Shown in pieces: positions 21,901 through 32,897 of a stretch of 64,000 bases of DNA; positions within the stretch are counted from its first letter, which is position 1, and each line of letters begins with the position of its first letter. The notes under the pieces are model-generated. The model was not told the DNA's origin and did no database searches. It was given only the letters and a program-made list of their open reading frames with translations. The DNA comes from Lolium rigidum. Taxonomy: Eukaryota > Streptophyta > Magnoliopsida > Poales > Poaceae. The stretch covers positions 262,951,687 through 263,015,686 of the forward strand of contig NC_061510.1 of NCBI RefSeq assembly GCF_022539505.1. The letters run 5' to 3'. Both the position numbers and the translations under genes were made by a program.

Positions 21901-23956
21901 GATCGACGACGGTGAGATCGTTTCAGGACGCGAAGGGGCAAGCTAGGGCGAGCATCGTGTAGGCGACGTCTAGGCGGTGCTAGCGTGCTTGATGGCGCGT
22001 CCAATGATGGCCTGTGGCGCCCTGGCGACGGTGGTGTACTTGCAGTACGGGAGCGGCAGGACGTCGATCATGGCGACGGTCAGGAGGCGTGCGCGAGCTA
22101 GGGGTGGTGTCTAGGAGGTAGCTGGGGTAGTGGTGATCATGCTTGGCAAGTGGGAGAGGGAGAGAAGGTCGACAGCGCTCGGGCGAGGCGGTGTACTGCG
22201 GCGTCCAGGATGGTGTCTGGGCGCGCTCACCGCATGCGTGGACACGGCGTGGCAGGTACTGGGCGTGCAACGTTTGGCCAAATGCGTGTGTCTCCTTGCT
22301 TGGGGCTGGTACGAGCCTGCTTAGGGTGATGCAGGGAAGGTAGTAGACATGGTGTAGTAGAGAGTAGGGGCTCAGATCGAAATGGAGTGAGGGTGGCCGG
22401 CATGGTACATGACATGGACAACTTGATCATGCCAATGCTTTAATCGACCAAACCAGTACATGTCTTGATGCAGGGGAGGTACCAGAGTGTGATGATCACC
22501 AATGGAAAGTAGTGGAGGCTTTGGACCAGAGGTTAATAGTGTGTATTGCAAATCTGAAATTATGCCTGCAAGGTGCTCGATTAAATGGCCGCATGAAGAA
22601 AAATTTAGAATTTTGCAATTCTTTTTGGTGGAGTTCATTTATATAATAGATGTGATTGAATGGTGGGGGTGGTGGTCAATTTGGTCAAGGTTTGTGAGAT
22701 TCCAAATTTGGTATGATCTTCACATAGTTTCAACATCACCACTTGTCAAAATCATACTGGTCAACCTGGTCATCATTAGCAGAGATGGTCAACATGAAAG
22801 TTGTTAACCTTGACATGGTCTTGGATGAAATGGTCATAGTTGACTAAGTTTGGTTTGAGAGTTGAGAAATACAGGGGGGTAAAGTGGGGAACATTTTATA
22901 AAACTCACTTTTGACTATTATCACATGTATGAAGAAATCTTGATTTCTTTGGGTTTGATTCTTGATCCAAGGATGCATTTGTGTTAGTTTATCACTTTAA
23001 AGTATTTTAGAAGCAATGGGACAAGCAATTGTGGCCTAGGTTAAGGAATTGCAATTTGGCATATTGTGTATGTGAGGGAAATTGGGAATTCCTCACCATT
23101 TGATTTCTTTTTATTTGAATTGACTTTGGTTGACTCTAATGTGGTTCTTATGAGTTTAGTAACATTTTAAGAGCATTGAGACTAAATTAAATGGTCTTGT
23201 TCAAAGATTTGCAAATTTGGCCTTAAGACATAAGAGGTGGTGTGTCCAATTTTAATAAACTTGTCAAGGGTTTATCTTGCTTCACTTGGACATGGGTTAG
23301 GGTTTATTTAGTGTCATATTAGGTTTAGAGATGGTTTCACACTATTTGGTCAAGGTTTAGAGACCTAGGTCAATGTTTGGTAAAATGCCTATGTGTCACA
23401 TATGCTTTTATGCATATGTGGTATTTTATTTTTAATTTGACTTGGTTTGACCTCATTGGTTTTGTGGAATGTTAAAATGATATATGGAGGTGATCCAACC
23501 ATTCACACAAGTCCTAGGGTTAGTTTTCTTAAATTCTCATATTTACTATTTTACTCTCATATGCCTCCATGGCATTTTTAGTTTTCTTTTTATTCTTTTT
23601 GGTTTCAACCTAGAAATGATTTAAGAAGTACTATATAAGGTTTATAAAGCTTTTCCAATCCTTTAAGTAAAGTGGAAAGGTCTAGGGTAAATGTTGATAA
23701 TGGTAGCCATAGGCACATATGCCTTTTCCTTATTTAATTTCCTTTTATTTTATTTTCACTAGAATGGTGATAGGAGAGGTGAGGTTTAGGGTTTAAAATT
23801 ACTTCAAATACTAATAACAAGCAATCATAGCAATAACACAAGAATTAAGCAAGATCACTATGTATCATACTCAATTTAAGAAAAGTTTTTGTTGGTTCCA
23901 AAATTTGGAACTAGGGAAATTCATTTGTTTTGTTTTGAAATTCTTGGGATGTTACA
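18948..23956 (-). repeat. 3' LTR of the Gypsy element
   Basis: Pairs with 26235-31249. A TATA box (TATAAATG, minus, ~21862-21869) precedes a GC-rich block at 21450-22350. On the minus strand this gives a U3 of about 2.1 kb and an R-U5 of nearly 3 kb. Most differences from the other LTR are at CG, CAG or CTG sites. Confidence 0.93.
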
Positions 23957-24033
23957 AACCCTTCCCCCTTAAACAAATCTCGTCCCGAGATTTTAAGAAA
24001 AGTTAGGTTCCTAAGAGAGATTGAGCATTTTGA

Positions 24034-25247
24034 TTAACAGGAAGACATACTTGTCATGGTCTGGGGTGCTTCCTGGGCTTCAGTGGCAGTCATGTGGTAG
24101 AGACGGCCGTTATTGTTGTTCTGGTTCCTTCTACCTGCGAAGCGACGCTGTTGCTGGGCAGGTGCAGCAGTGTTGGCGGCGATCTTGGCAAGCTTCTTGG
24201 GGCACTTATTGGAGTAGTGGCCCACAACTCCACATTCATAGCAGTTGATCGTGGATTTGTCCTTGGGGTTGACGGGAACAGTGTTGCTTCCAGTCCTCGG
24301 GCCAGTGTTGGTGTTGTTGTTGTTCCCATTGTTGCTGTTGCTGTTGGGGTTGTTGTTGTTGTGGTGGCTGTTGTTGTTGTTGTTGTTGTTGTTGTTGCCT
24401 CCGGGCTTCGGGGGTCCTCCGTTGTTGTTGGCGTAGTTGGGGCGATAAGTCTGAGCAGGGGGTTTGTTGTATCTTGGGGTGAATCCTCCAGAGGAGTTAT
24501 TGCGGTACTTCTGGGTATGGTGGGGTCCACTCTGGTTCATCATTCTGCGCTTGCGGTTCTCATTGGCCTGATGCAGCTTTCCTTCCATCTGTATGGCTGA
24601 ATCTACGAGGGCTTCTAAGTCAGCGAACGGAATGTTCACTAACACAGTTTGCATCTCGTCATGCAGTCCGTTCAGAAATCTTTCCTTCCTCTTCTCATTG
24701 GTGTCGGTCTCATCCGGGGCGTACCTTGACAGAGTGAGAAACCTGTCACGGTATTCCACCACGGACATTTTTCCTTGCTTGAGTTCACGGAACTCGTCTC
24801 TCATCTTCTTGATCAGTCCTTGGGGCACATGATATTTGCTAAACTTCAGCTTGAAGTCTTCCCAGGTCATCATCTGTCCCGCATTCATTGCACGGGCACT
24901 TGTCCACCAGGCTGCGGCAGGTCCCGACGTGTAGTGGGTGGCAAACAAGTACTTTTCTGCGGCTTCCACTCCCGCAACTTCGAGGTTGTTCTCCATGGTC
25001 TGGAGCCAGTCACAGCATCTAGGGGCTCCTCAGTCTTGTTGAACATCGGTGGGTTGGTGTTCTGAAAATTCTTCAACTTTGACCCAGGGTGATCATGGTT
25101 TCCGTGGCCTTGATTGTTCTGAGCTATCTGTTGCAGTGCAGCAATGTTTGCTTGGCGTTCAGCTCTCTCGACTTCCCGGTCTGCCATCATCGTCTGCAGC
25201 AGTTGCATCATGGCATCCTGGGTGGTGTTGCGGGTTGGTGGGGCCAT
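24034..25247 (-). pseudogene. Gypsy gag (Retrotrans_gag plus CCHC zinc knuckle), one frameshift
   Basis: Gag polyprotein of the nested Gypsy element, expected to assemble the particle and package RNA. It starts MAPPTRNTTQDAMMQLL at 25247 and loses frame near 25010, just before MENNLEVAGVEAAEKY. The capsid-like region follows (AAAWWTSAR, TWEDFKLKFSKYHVPQG, MSVVEYRDRFLTLSRYAP, ERFLNGL). Then comes a very Asn-rich spacer encoded by a GTT repeat on the plus strand (24330-24430), and the CCHC knuckle CYECGVVGHYSNKC. It ends YHMTATEAQEAPQT...SSC at 24034. Pol is absent downstream. The break is a single-base indel and could be a sequencing error. Confidence 0.85.
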
Positions 25248-25525
25248 CTGAACATTGAGGTAGATGATAAGATAAGAGGGAAGTTTCTATGGTTTGTTTT
25301 GTTAAAGTTTTAAAAAGTTCATAATATTGAAAACTTGAGTAGTGTTGCGGGGGTAAAAACCAACAACACTTTTTTCATTCATACCAAGCATCATACATTA
25401 CAAAGCTAACACACCGTTGGTTTGAAGAACCATTCATCGCTCTACGATACAAGGGGATCCCGATACAACTCACACCTACTTAAGTGCTTGGGTGATACTA
25501 CTCTTCGGGGTGGAATTCCGCGTCT

Positions 25526-26002
25526 TCACGGGTAATGTGCTTGGCGAGAGGCGAGGGCGTTGTCCAAATCCTCGAGGGTTTTGTACTGCTCGAACTCCTG
25601 AGGTGCTTCATAGGGGTTCATCTTTGGTTGTGGTGGAGGCATGGTCATCGGTCTTCCCATGGAGTCATGTCTTGGGTAGTAGATGAAACGAGTGTTCTTG
25701 ATCTTGTCCTCATTTTGTCCACACAGACGGAAAATTGCTTCTTGCATAGCTTTGTCTAGCCCTTCCTTCCAAGTGTTTCCCGTTACAGAAAACCATATGG
25801 TTTCCCATACCGGGGCATCAAGCTTCCTTCGTAGATCAGTAGAAACGTCCCACTGAGGTGGTTCTCCTAACTGAGCTTTGAGGGGTATTCCGAAGAATTC
25901 GGGATACGGGTGTCCTAGATAGTCCACTAGTTGCTTCAACTCCTTTTCAAACCTTTGGTCGCCTCCGGAACCAAGCTGATAGGACTCCCATTGGTACTCC
26001 AT
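25526..26002 (-). CDS. Unknown 158-aa ORF between primer site and gag (first ORF of the Gypsy element)
   Basis: An intact frame on the same strand as gag, starting 215 bp inside the 5' LTR boundary and ending 278 bp before the gag start. The protein is acidic to neutral and Trp/Tyr-rich (MEYQWESYQLGSGG, DYLGHPYPEFFGIPL, PVWETIWFSVTG, FRLCGQNEDKI) with a Pro/Met-rich C-terminal part (MTMPPPQPKMNPYEAP). I recognise no domain, zinc finger or membrane segment. Its size and position resemble the extra 5' ORF of some plant Gypsy lineages such as Ogre, with no evident similarity. It is intact while gag next to it is frameshifted, so it may be under constraint or simply young. Function unknown. Confidence 0.6.
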   Translation of the reverse strand: MEYQWESYQLGSGGDQRFEKELKQLVDYLGHPYPEFFGIPLKAQLGEPPQWDVSTDLRRKLDAPVWETIWFSVTGNTWKEGLDKAMQEAIFRLCGQNEDKIKNTRFIYYPRHDSMGRPMTMPPPQPKMNPYEAPQEFEQYKTLEDLDNALASRQAHYP

Positions 26003-26217
26003 CTGTGAGCAATGAGGATGGGTAAGTTAATAAAGTGATCAAGTGTGCAAAATTTTATGTGCAATTCCAAAGAAAAGTAGAGCATGGATTTTTTCTTTTT
26101 TTAAAAAAGATCTTAAGATAAGGGTGAGAATAAGTTTTCAGAAATATTCACTTTCTTTGATTTGAAACTAAGTTTTTCGGACGTCCATTCTAACTAGGGT
26201 CTCCTAAGGTCAAACAA

Positions 26218-26231
26218 TGGCTCTGATACCA
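26218..26231 (-). other. Primer-binding site (tRNA-iMet type) of the Gypsy element
   Basis: Minus-strand TGGTATCAGAGCCA, three bases inside the 5' LTR start at 26235. It is complementary to the 3' end of initiator tRNA-Met. Confidence 0.9.
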
Positions 26232-26234
26232 ACT

Positions 26235-29200
26235 TGTCAACACCCGGATTTTTAAGTCCAGATGCCTATTATGCCGTACATCGCAATCCTAGGAATATTG
26301 TTGTTGCGAGACATAATAGTTGAATATCATAGAGTCATCATTTATTACAACACATAATCGTCTTACAAAGGTAGATCACATGATCCAAGTATTACAATAA
26401 TAGTTGATCTATCGATCAACGAACATCACAAATAGCGGAAGCGAAGTAGTAGTGGCTATCTAATCCACGAGCCAACGCTTGATGTCGGGAGCGGTCCTAG
26501 TTGTCGTAGACGTCCCGCCGTCCATCTTCCTCGTACTGCTCGTTCACCTTCATAGTCCGGCCATTTGAATAGCCAGGGACAAAGCCATGAGTACTTTAAA
26601 GTACTCGCAAACTAATACTAGTGTAAGCACCATCAATTATAGTAAGGGGATACTAAGCTCTAGGTTTATTTGCATAAAGCCAAGTTTATTTCATAAACAT
26701 TTAGAAAAGACTCTTCATTTGCTAAACTAACTCAAGTGGGAACATTAGTGTCATTCCCACAACTCTGTTGTGATTCAATTCAAAGTCACCATTCACCTTT
26801 CAAATTCAGGTCCCAAGTCATATGTCATATTTTTGAAAATGGTCCGATGACGGAACAAGTATGGCCTTTCCAACCGTCCATAACCGTGGACGCGGCTATT
26901 CGAATAGTTCTACACTCTGCAGAGGTCGTACACTTGTGCCACAATATTTGCAATAATCCGTCGTGGTTAATCGGCCCCGATTTACCATACTCCGTATGCG
27001 GACTACCAACCATAACCTTTCACTTACATACTCTAGTATAGGCACCTCTCCCCATGAGCTTGGCCTCCCGGTGAAAACCGCAGTCAACCCGGAAACTGCA
27101 CAGGGCTTGGGCCGGACATTCACCTCATTCCACGTCATATCGCATCGTTTTGTTTGTTGTAGAGGCAGCCCTCGGCCTAACCCCGATGACGCTTGTTTAG
27201 AGGGAACCCATACTAAAGCACATAAATTTCTAGTTAAGCCCTTACCCATATTGGGTATTGTGGGGGTACTTTCAAATTGGAATGGTATCGCATCCGAACC
27301 CAACCATCAGTTTTGTAAAATTCACCAAGTCATTCACCAGTCATATTCACCTTCAAAATCTTTCAATAGAATGAAGCATCATTCCAAGGTTTTCAAAGTC
27401 ATTTCATTTCACATGATCCCATCTAGAGTAGTCAATTCTATTTGTTTAGCACTAGCAATTAGTCATGAGGGGTGCTAACTAGCTTGTCTTGCTCTAGGCT
27501 AACTTTGATGCTCTTGTTCTACTCTATATCTAAACCAAGTGAATCATGAATCAAAAAGGTAAACTTTGATAAACAAAATTTAGAAAAGCTTGTAAAGTAA
27601 AACTGGGAAATAGGAGCATTAAGCATAAAGTAAAAAATATTGGTGCCTTGCTCTTGTAGAGCTTTGCACAAGGGAACCTTGCAAGAGTGTTAGCTTGCCT
27701 TGATTGGTGTATTGATCAAAGTTTTCTGGCTCTTCCTCCTGGTAGAATACCTCTTCCTCTTGATAGTCTCCGGTACTAGCGTCTATAAACGAATACGAGG
27801 ATACAATCACCAAACAACACTTAAGTAATCTTAATTAGCCTTATTGGCTCACACACAAAGGATCTAGCATCACTACTTAACATTTATCCAACAATTATTC
27901 TAGGGTTTCATTATTTAATGTTAGGAAAAATAATTTCCTCTCATTAAAAATTGGAATTAGGGTTTTTCTTTGGGTTGGGAGAATTAATTTCCTCTCATTG
28001 AATTCTTCTTAAGATTTAATCTTCTCAAATAACCAGGGATGATCCCATGTTGACCAAGGTCAACACTTCACACTTAGTATTTGAGAAAAGTGATTTAAAT
28101 GAGATTCATCATCTCATGTGATTTAAATAACTAGTGCAATTTAAATACTATGTTGATTTAAATTCTACAAGTGAGCAAGTATGAGCCTAAGCATTTAAAG
28201 GTCAACACATTACTTCATATCACTTGTGAGAATGATTTAAATGAGGTGCTACACCTCATAGATTTAAATTCCTAAAATTTGCTATAGTTTAAATGAGCTA
28301 GTATTGACTACATAGCCAATATTTTGATTCTAGCCCATGATCATGCAAAACAACTATGCTATATTTTTGCATAAACAATTGGATTATGTCAAATGTGATT
28401 TATTAGAGTTGGAATCAACTTAAAATCATTTATAGATAATTTCTAAAATTTATTTGAAGTCGAAAAGGCCCTGCCTTGTTATTTTTATCATTTAAATTTT
28501 ATTTCGAATTTGGACATGAGGCCTGTGGCATTATTTAGATAATTTCATGAGCTTTCTAAATATATAAAATTTGCTAAATTTGGTTCAGTAGATTTCAAAC
28601 TATTTAAATTTGAAGTGGCAGCGAGTATTGAATTTGAACTAAAATAGATTAAATCGAATTTGAAATCCCGGGCCACGCGGGAAAACAGAATGGGCTAAAC
28701 AGGCTAACCGACTGGGCCGGCCCAACTAACGTTTCACAGCTGCGGGCCGGCCTGACATAGGGTCCCACGCGTCAGTCTCTTTTTAACCCGAAACGGTACC
28801 TGGCAGCGTGCGCCGTTAGATCAGACCGTGGATCGACGGCCGAGCGTCGTCGTCGTCGACGGGGGAGGAGAGCGTGCTGCGCCGGCGAGGTAGGGGGTCG
28901 GAGAACGCTGGAGGTCGCCGGCGGTCGAGGGCGGGGGTCGAGGCGAGGTTGTCGAGGGTGTAGAAGACCCTGGTACCGCGGCGAGGCTCGGGGCTGCTCC
29001 AATCGATGGCGATGGTCCGCGAGCTCCGGCGGGTGTGAGCTTGCGATTGGGGCTGCTCCGGCGAGGTCTCGGTGAAATTGATCGGTGGAGAAGGCTCGGT
29101 GAGAGGAGGGGAGTGAATGGTGTGTAGAGAGAAGGCGCCGATTGTCTCCATTTATAGGGTCGTGTGGTGGCCGCGGGGTGCCTGGGAAGGATCGACGACG

Positions 29201-31249
29201 GTGAGATCGTTTCGGGACGCGAAGGGGCAAGCTAGGGCGAGCATCGTGTAGGCGACGTCTAGGCGGTGCTAGCGTGCTTGATGGCGCGTCCAATGATGGC
29301 CTCGTGGCGCCCTGGCGACGGTGGTGTACTTGCAGTACGGGAGCGGCAGGACGTCGATCATGGCGACGGTCGGGGAGGCGTGCGCGAGCTAGGGGTGGTG
29401 TCTAGGAGGTAGCTGGGGTAGTGGTGATCATGCTTGGCAAGTGGGAGAGGGAGAGAAGGTCGACGGCGCTCGGGCGAGGCGGTGTACTTGCGGCGTCCGG
29501 GATGGTGTCCGGGCGCGCTCACCGCGTGCGTGGACACGGCGTGGCAGTGCCGGGCGTGCAACGTTTGGCCAAATGCGTGTGTCTCCTTGCTTGGGGCTGG
29601 TACGAGCCTGCTTAGGGTGATGCAGGGAAGGTAGTAGACATGGTGTAGTAGAGAGTAGGGGCTCAGATCGAAATGGAGTGAGGGTGGCCGGCATGGTACA
29701 TGACATGGACAACTTGATCATGCCAATGCTTTAATCGACCAAACCAAGTACATGTCTTGATGCGGGGAGGTACCAGAGTGTGATGATCACCAATGGAAAG
29801 TAGTGGAGGCTTTGGACCAGAGGTTAATAGTGTGTATTGCAAATCTGAAATTATGCCTGCAAGGTGCTCGATTAAATGGCCGCATGAAGAAAAATTTAGA
29901 ATTTTGCAATTCTTTTTGGTGGAGTTCATTTATATAATAGATGTGATTGAATGGTGGGGGTGGTGGTCAATTTGGTCAAGGTTTGTGAGATTCCAAATTT
30001 GGTATGATCTTCACATAGTTTCAACATCACCACTTGTCAAAATCATACTCGGTCAACTCTGGTCATCATTAGCGAGAGATGGTCAACATGAAAGTTGTTG
30101 ACCTTGACATGGTCTTGGATGACATGGTCATAGTTGACTAAGTTTGGTTTGAGAGTTGAGAAATACAGGGGGTAAAGTGGGGAACATTTTATAAAACTCA
30201 CTTTTGACTATTATCACATGTATGAAGAAATCTTGATTTCTTTGGGTTTGATTCTTGATCCAAGGATGCATTTGTGTTAGTTTATCACTTTAAAGTATTT
30301 TAGAAGCAATGGGACAAGCAATTGTGGCCTAGGTTAAGGAATTGCAATTTGGCATATTGTGTATGTGAGGGAAATTGGGAATTCCTCACCATTTGATTTC
30401 TTTTTATTTGAATTGACTTTGGTTGACTCTAATGTGGTTCTTATGAGTTTAGTAACATTTTAAGAGCATTGAGACTAAATTAAATGGTCTTGTTCAAAGA
30501 TTTGCAAATTTGGCCTTAAGACATAAGAGGTGGTGTGTCCAATTTTAATAAACTTGTCAAGGGTTTATCTTGCTTCACTTGGACATGGGTTAGGGTTTAT
30601 TTAGTGTCATATTAGGTTTAGAGATGGTTTCACACTATTTGGTCAAGGTTTAGAGACCTAGGTCAATGTTTGGTAAAATGCCTATGTGTCACATATGCTT
30701 TTATGCATATGTGGTATTTTATTTTTAATTTGACTTGGTTTGACCTCATTGGTTTTGTGGAATGTTAAAATGATATATGGAGGTGATCCAACCATTCACA
30801 CAAGTCCTAGGGTTAGTTTTCTTAAATTCTCATATTTACTATTTTACTCTCATATGCCTCCATGGCATTTTTAGTTTTCTTTTTATTCTTTTTGGTTTCA
30901 ACCTAGAAATGATTTAAGAAGTACTATATAAGGTTTATAAAGCTTTTCCAATCCTTTAAGTAAAGTGGAAAGGTCTAGGGTAAATGTTGATAATGGTAGC
31001 CATAGGCACATATGCCTTTTCCTTATTTAATTTCCTTTTATTTTATTTTCACTAGAATGGTGATAGGAGAGGTGAGGTTTAGGGTTTAAAATTACTTCAA
31101 ATACTAATAACAAGCAATCATAGCAATAACACAAGAATTAAGCAAGATCACTATGTATCATACTCAATTTAAGAAAAGTTTTTGTTGGTTCCAAAATTTG
31201 GAACTAGGGAAATTCATTTGTTTTGTTTTGAAATTCTTGGGATGTTACA
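26235..31249 (-). repeat. 5' LTR of the Gypsy element
   Basis: 5015 bp. TATA box on the minus strand at about 29150-29157. GC-rich R-U5 start (28700-29150), AT-rich elsewhere. Direct copy of 18948-23956. Confidence 0.93.
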
Positions 31250-31254
31250 TGATA
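31250..31254. repeat. Target-site duplication TGATA (right)
   Basis: Matches 18943-18947. Confidence 0.93.
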
Positions 31255-32842
31255 GTACCCACATGAGGCTCACAAGGTGTTTCCTTAGATATTATAGCCT
31301 CATGAGCTAACTTTAGCCTATCATGAGAGGCTAGAAGATCCTCATAGGAGCTAGAAAGCTTTCCATGATTTTCTTCCAATTTCCCATAATTGCTAGTTAG
31401 CAATTTAAGTTGAGCCCTTAGCTCAACATTCTCCTTCAAGATAGATGCTTCACAAGAAGTAGAGTTAGTAGCACAAGCATCATTATTAATAGAAATGGGA
31501 GAAGGCAAGTTGTCATGCTCTTTTAGATAATAAGCTTGTAGTTGCTCATGTGACTTGGTGAGGATAGAGTGTTCGCTCTCCAAGGCCTTGTGGGCCTTGT
31601 CTAGATCATCTAGATCCTTAACAAGTTTATCATGACCAACACCAACTTTGGACTTTTCATTTTTAAGCAATTTTAATTTAGCTTTAGCATGGTCTCTTTC
31701 TTTAGTGAGTTTAGCAAATATTTCATTTTGAGACACCTCAAGGGTTTCAAGTTGCTCCTCAAGAGAGGCTACGGTCTCTTGTTCTTCTTCAAGGTCATTC
31801 TTTAAAGATGCTACATCATCGGCATACTCTCGTTCAAGAGCACCCTTTTATCAATGGTGTTCTCATGCATCCAAATAAGTTTTTGGCTCTCAATAGCGGT
31901 AGTCAAGATTTCAAAGAAGTGAGAGCTAGCAATTTTATCTTTGTAAAGAACCTTGAATACACTCTCACCTTTATCGCGTAGAGAGACAACCCAATCCTCT
32001 TCTTCATATTCATCCTCATCCTTATCACCACGAGAAATATTAGGTTCCATGGTAGGAGGTACCGTGGAACCCTTGGCCATAAGGCATATATGAGGACCGT
32101 GAGATAAAGATGAGGAGTTACTTGAGGCTCCTTTCAAGATCTTGTCTTGACCAATAGAATCTTTGGTTTCCTCTACATTGTTAGTCACACAACAACTAGA
32201 GGAAATAGAAGCATTTTTATCATGGCCACAAGACAAAGCAAGCATATCATCATGAGATTTATTCAAGCAACTTACACATGATATGCAAGGACTATCAACA
32301 CAAGCATGTAGATGATTTCTAGTGCTAGATGCGTTTATGCCCATAGATGAAGCGTTGCAATGAGATAGAGATGATGAATCATCAATAGTAAGCTCAATAT
32401 CAACATTGCAATTTTCATCACCACTCACCATATCATTACCTTGTGTCTTACCACACTTTGGTGAAGTGGATGAAGATGAGAACTCATCACGGCCGGAAGT
32501 GGAAGCAATACAATCATCCTCAATAATATTGGACACATCATATTTGTCTTGAAGCTTTGTCCATAATTCATGAGCGCTCCCAAAAGGCATGATTGAAGAA
32601 GTAACTACATTGCTCACAACAATGGAAAACACATGAGAAGCAAGAGCATCGAGACAAGAGTTTTTCTTCTCCTCATAAGATAATTTTTGGGGATCCTTAG
32701 GAGAAGAAAAACCCATGTCAAGAAATCGCTCCATGTTCGGGGAGATACCCCGCAAAATATTAAGCACATAAATTTTCCATAGATCATAATTTGTGCCATC
32801 AAATATAAACAAGTTATTGTGATCTAATCCCCTAACCGACAT
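31255..32842 (-). pseudogene. SIRE-like Copia gag, N-terminal and coiled-coil parts
   Basis: Starts MSVRGLDHNNLFIFDGTNYD at 32842, the Copia gag opening (FDGTNYDLWK) followed by ILRGISP and HELWTKLQDKYDV. A Ser/Asp/Cys-rich segment leads to WVVSLRDKGESVFKVLYKDK. A frame change near 31850 continues into a long Leu/Lys/Glu heptad-like coiled coil (NEIFAKLTKERDHAKAKLKL ... ENVELRAQLKLLTSNYGKL). The frame is then cut by the nested Gypsy element at 31250 and resumes at 18947. SIRE-type gags are unusually long with such coiled coils. Confidence 0.82.
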
Positions 32843-32883
32843 CTTTACTCTCAAGGCGGTGAAGCCTAAGAATGAGAGACCTT

Positions 32884-32895
32884 GCTCTGATACCA
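32884..32895 (-). other. Primer-binding site (tRNA-iMet type) of the SIRE-like element
   Basis: Minus-strand TGGTATCAGAGC two bases from the LTR start at 32898. Confidence 0.9.
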
Positions 32896-32897
32896 AT

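Larger units (their letters stand above)
18948..31249 (-). mobile_element. Gypsy retrotransposon with ~5-kb LTRs, lacking pol
   Basis: LTRs 18948-23956 and 26235-31249 (5009 and 5015 bp) enclose only 2278 bp. The 5-bp TSD is TGATA. The primer site TGGTATCAGAGCCA (tRNA-iMet, minus strand, 26218-26231) sits beside the right LTR and the purine tract AAGGGGGAAGGGTT beside the left, so it reads on the minus strand. Inside are an unknown first ORF (25526-26002) and a gag gene (24034-25247). Gag stops ~77 bp before the 3' LTR, leaving no room for pol. The gag sequence and long LTRs resemble the Tekay/Del chromovirus group, but without pol the assignment is tentative. Confidence 0.9.

Noticed and set aside
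18948..31249. Two ~5-kb direct repeats read as a segmental gene duplication
   Set aside because: They have TG...CA ends, flanking 5-bp TSD, primer site and purine tract, so they are LTRs.
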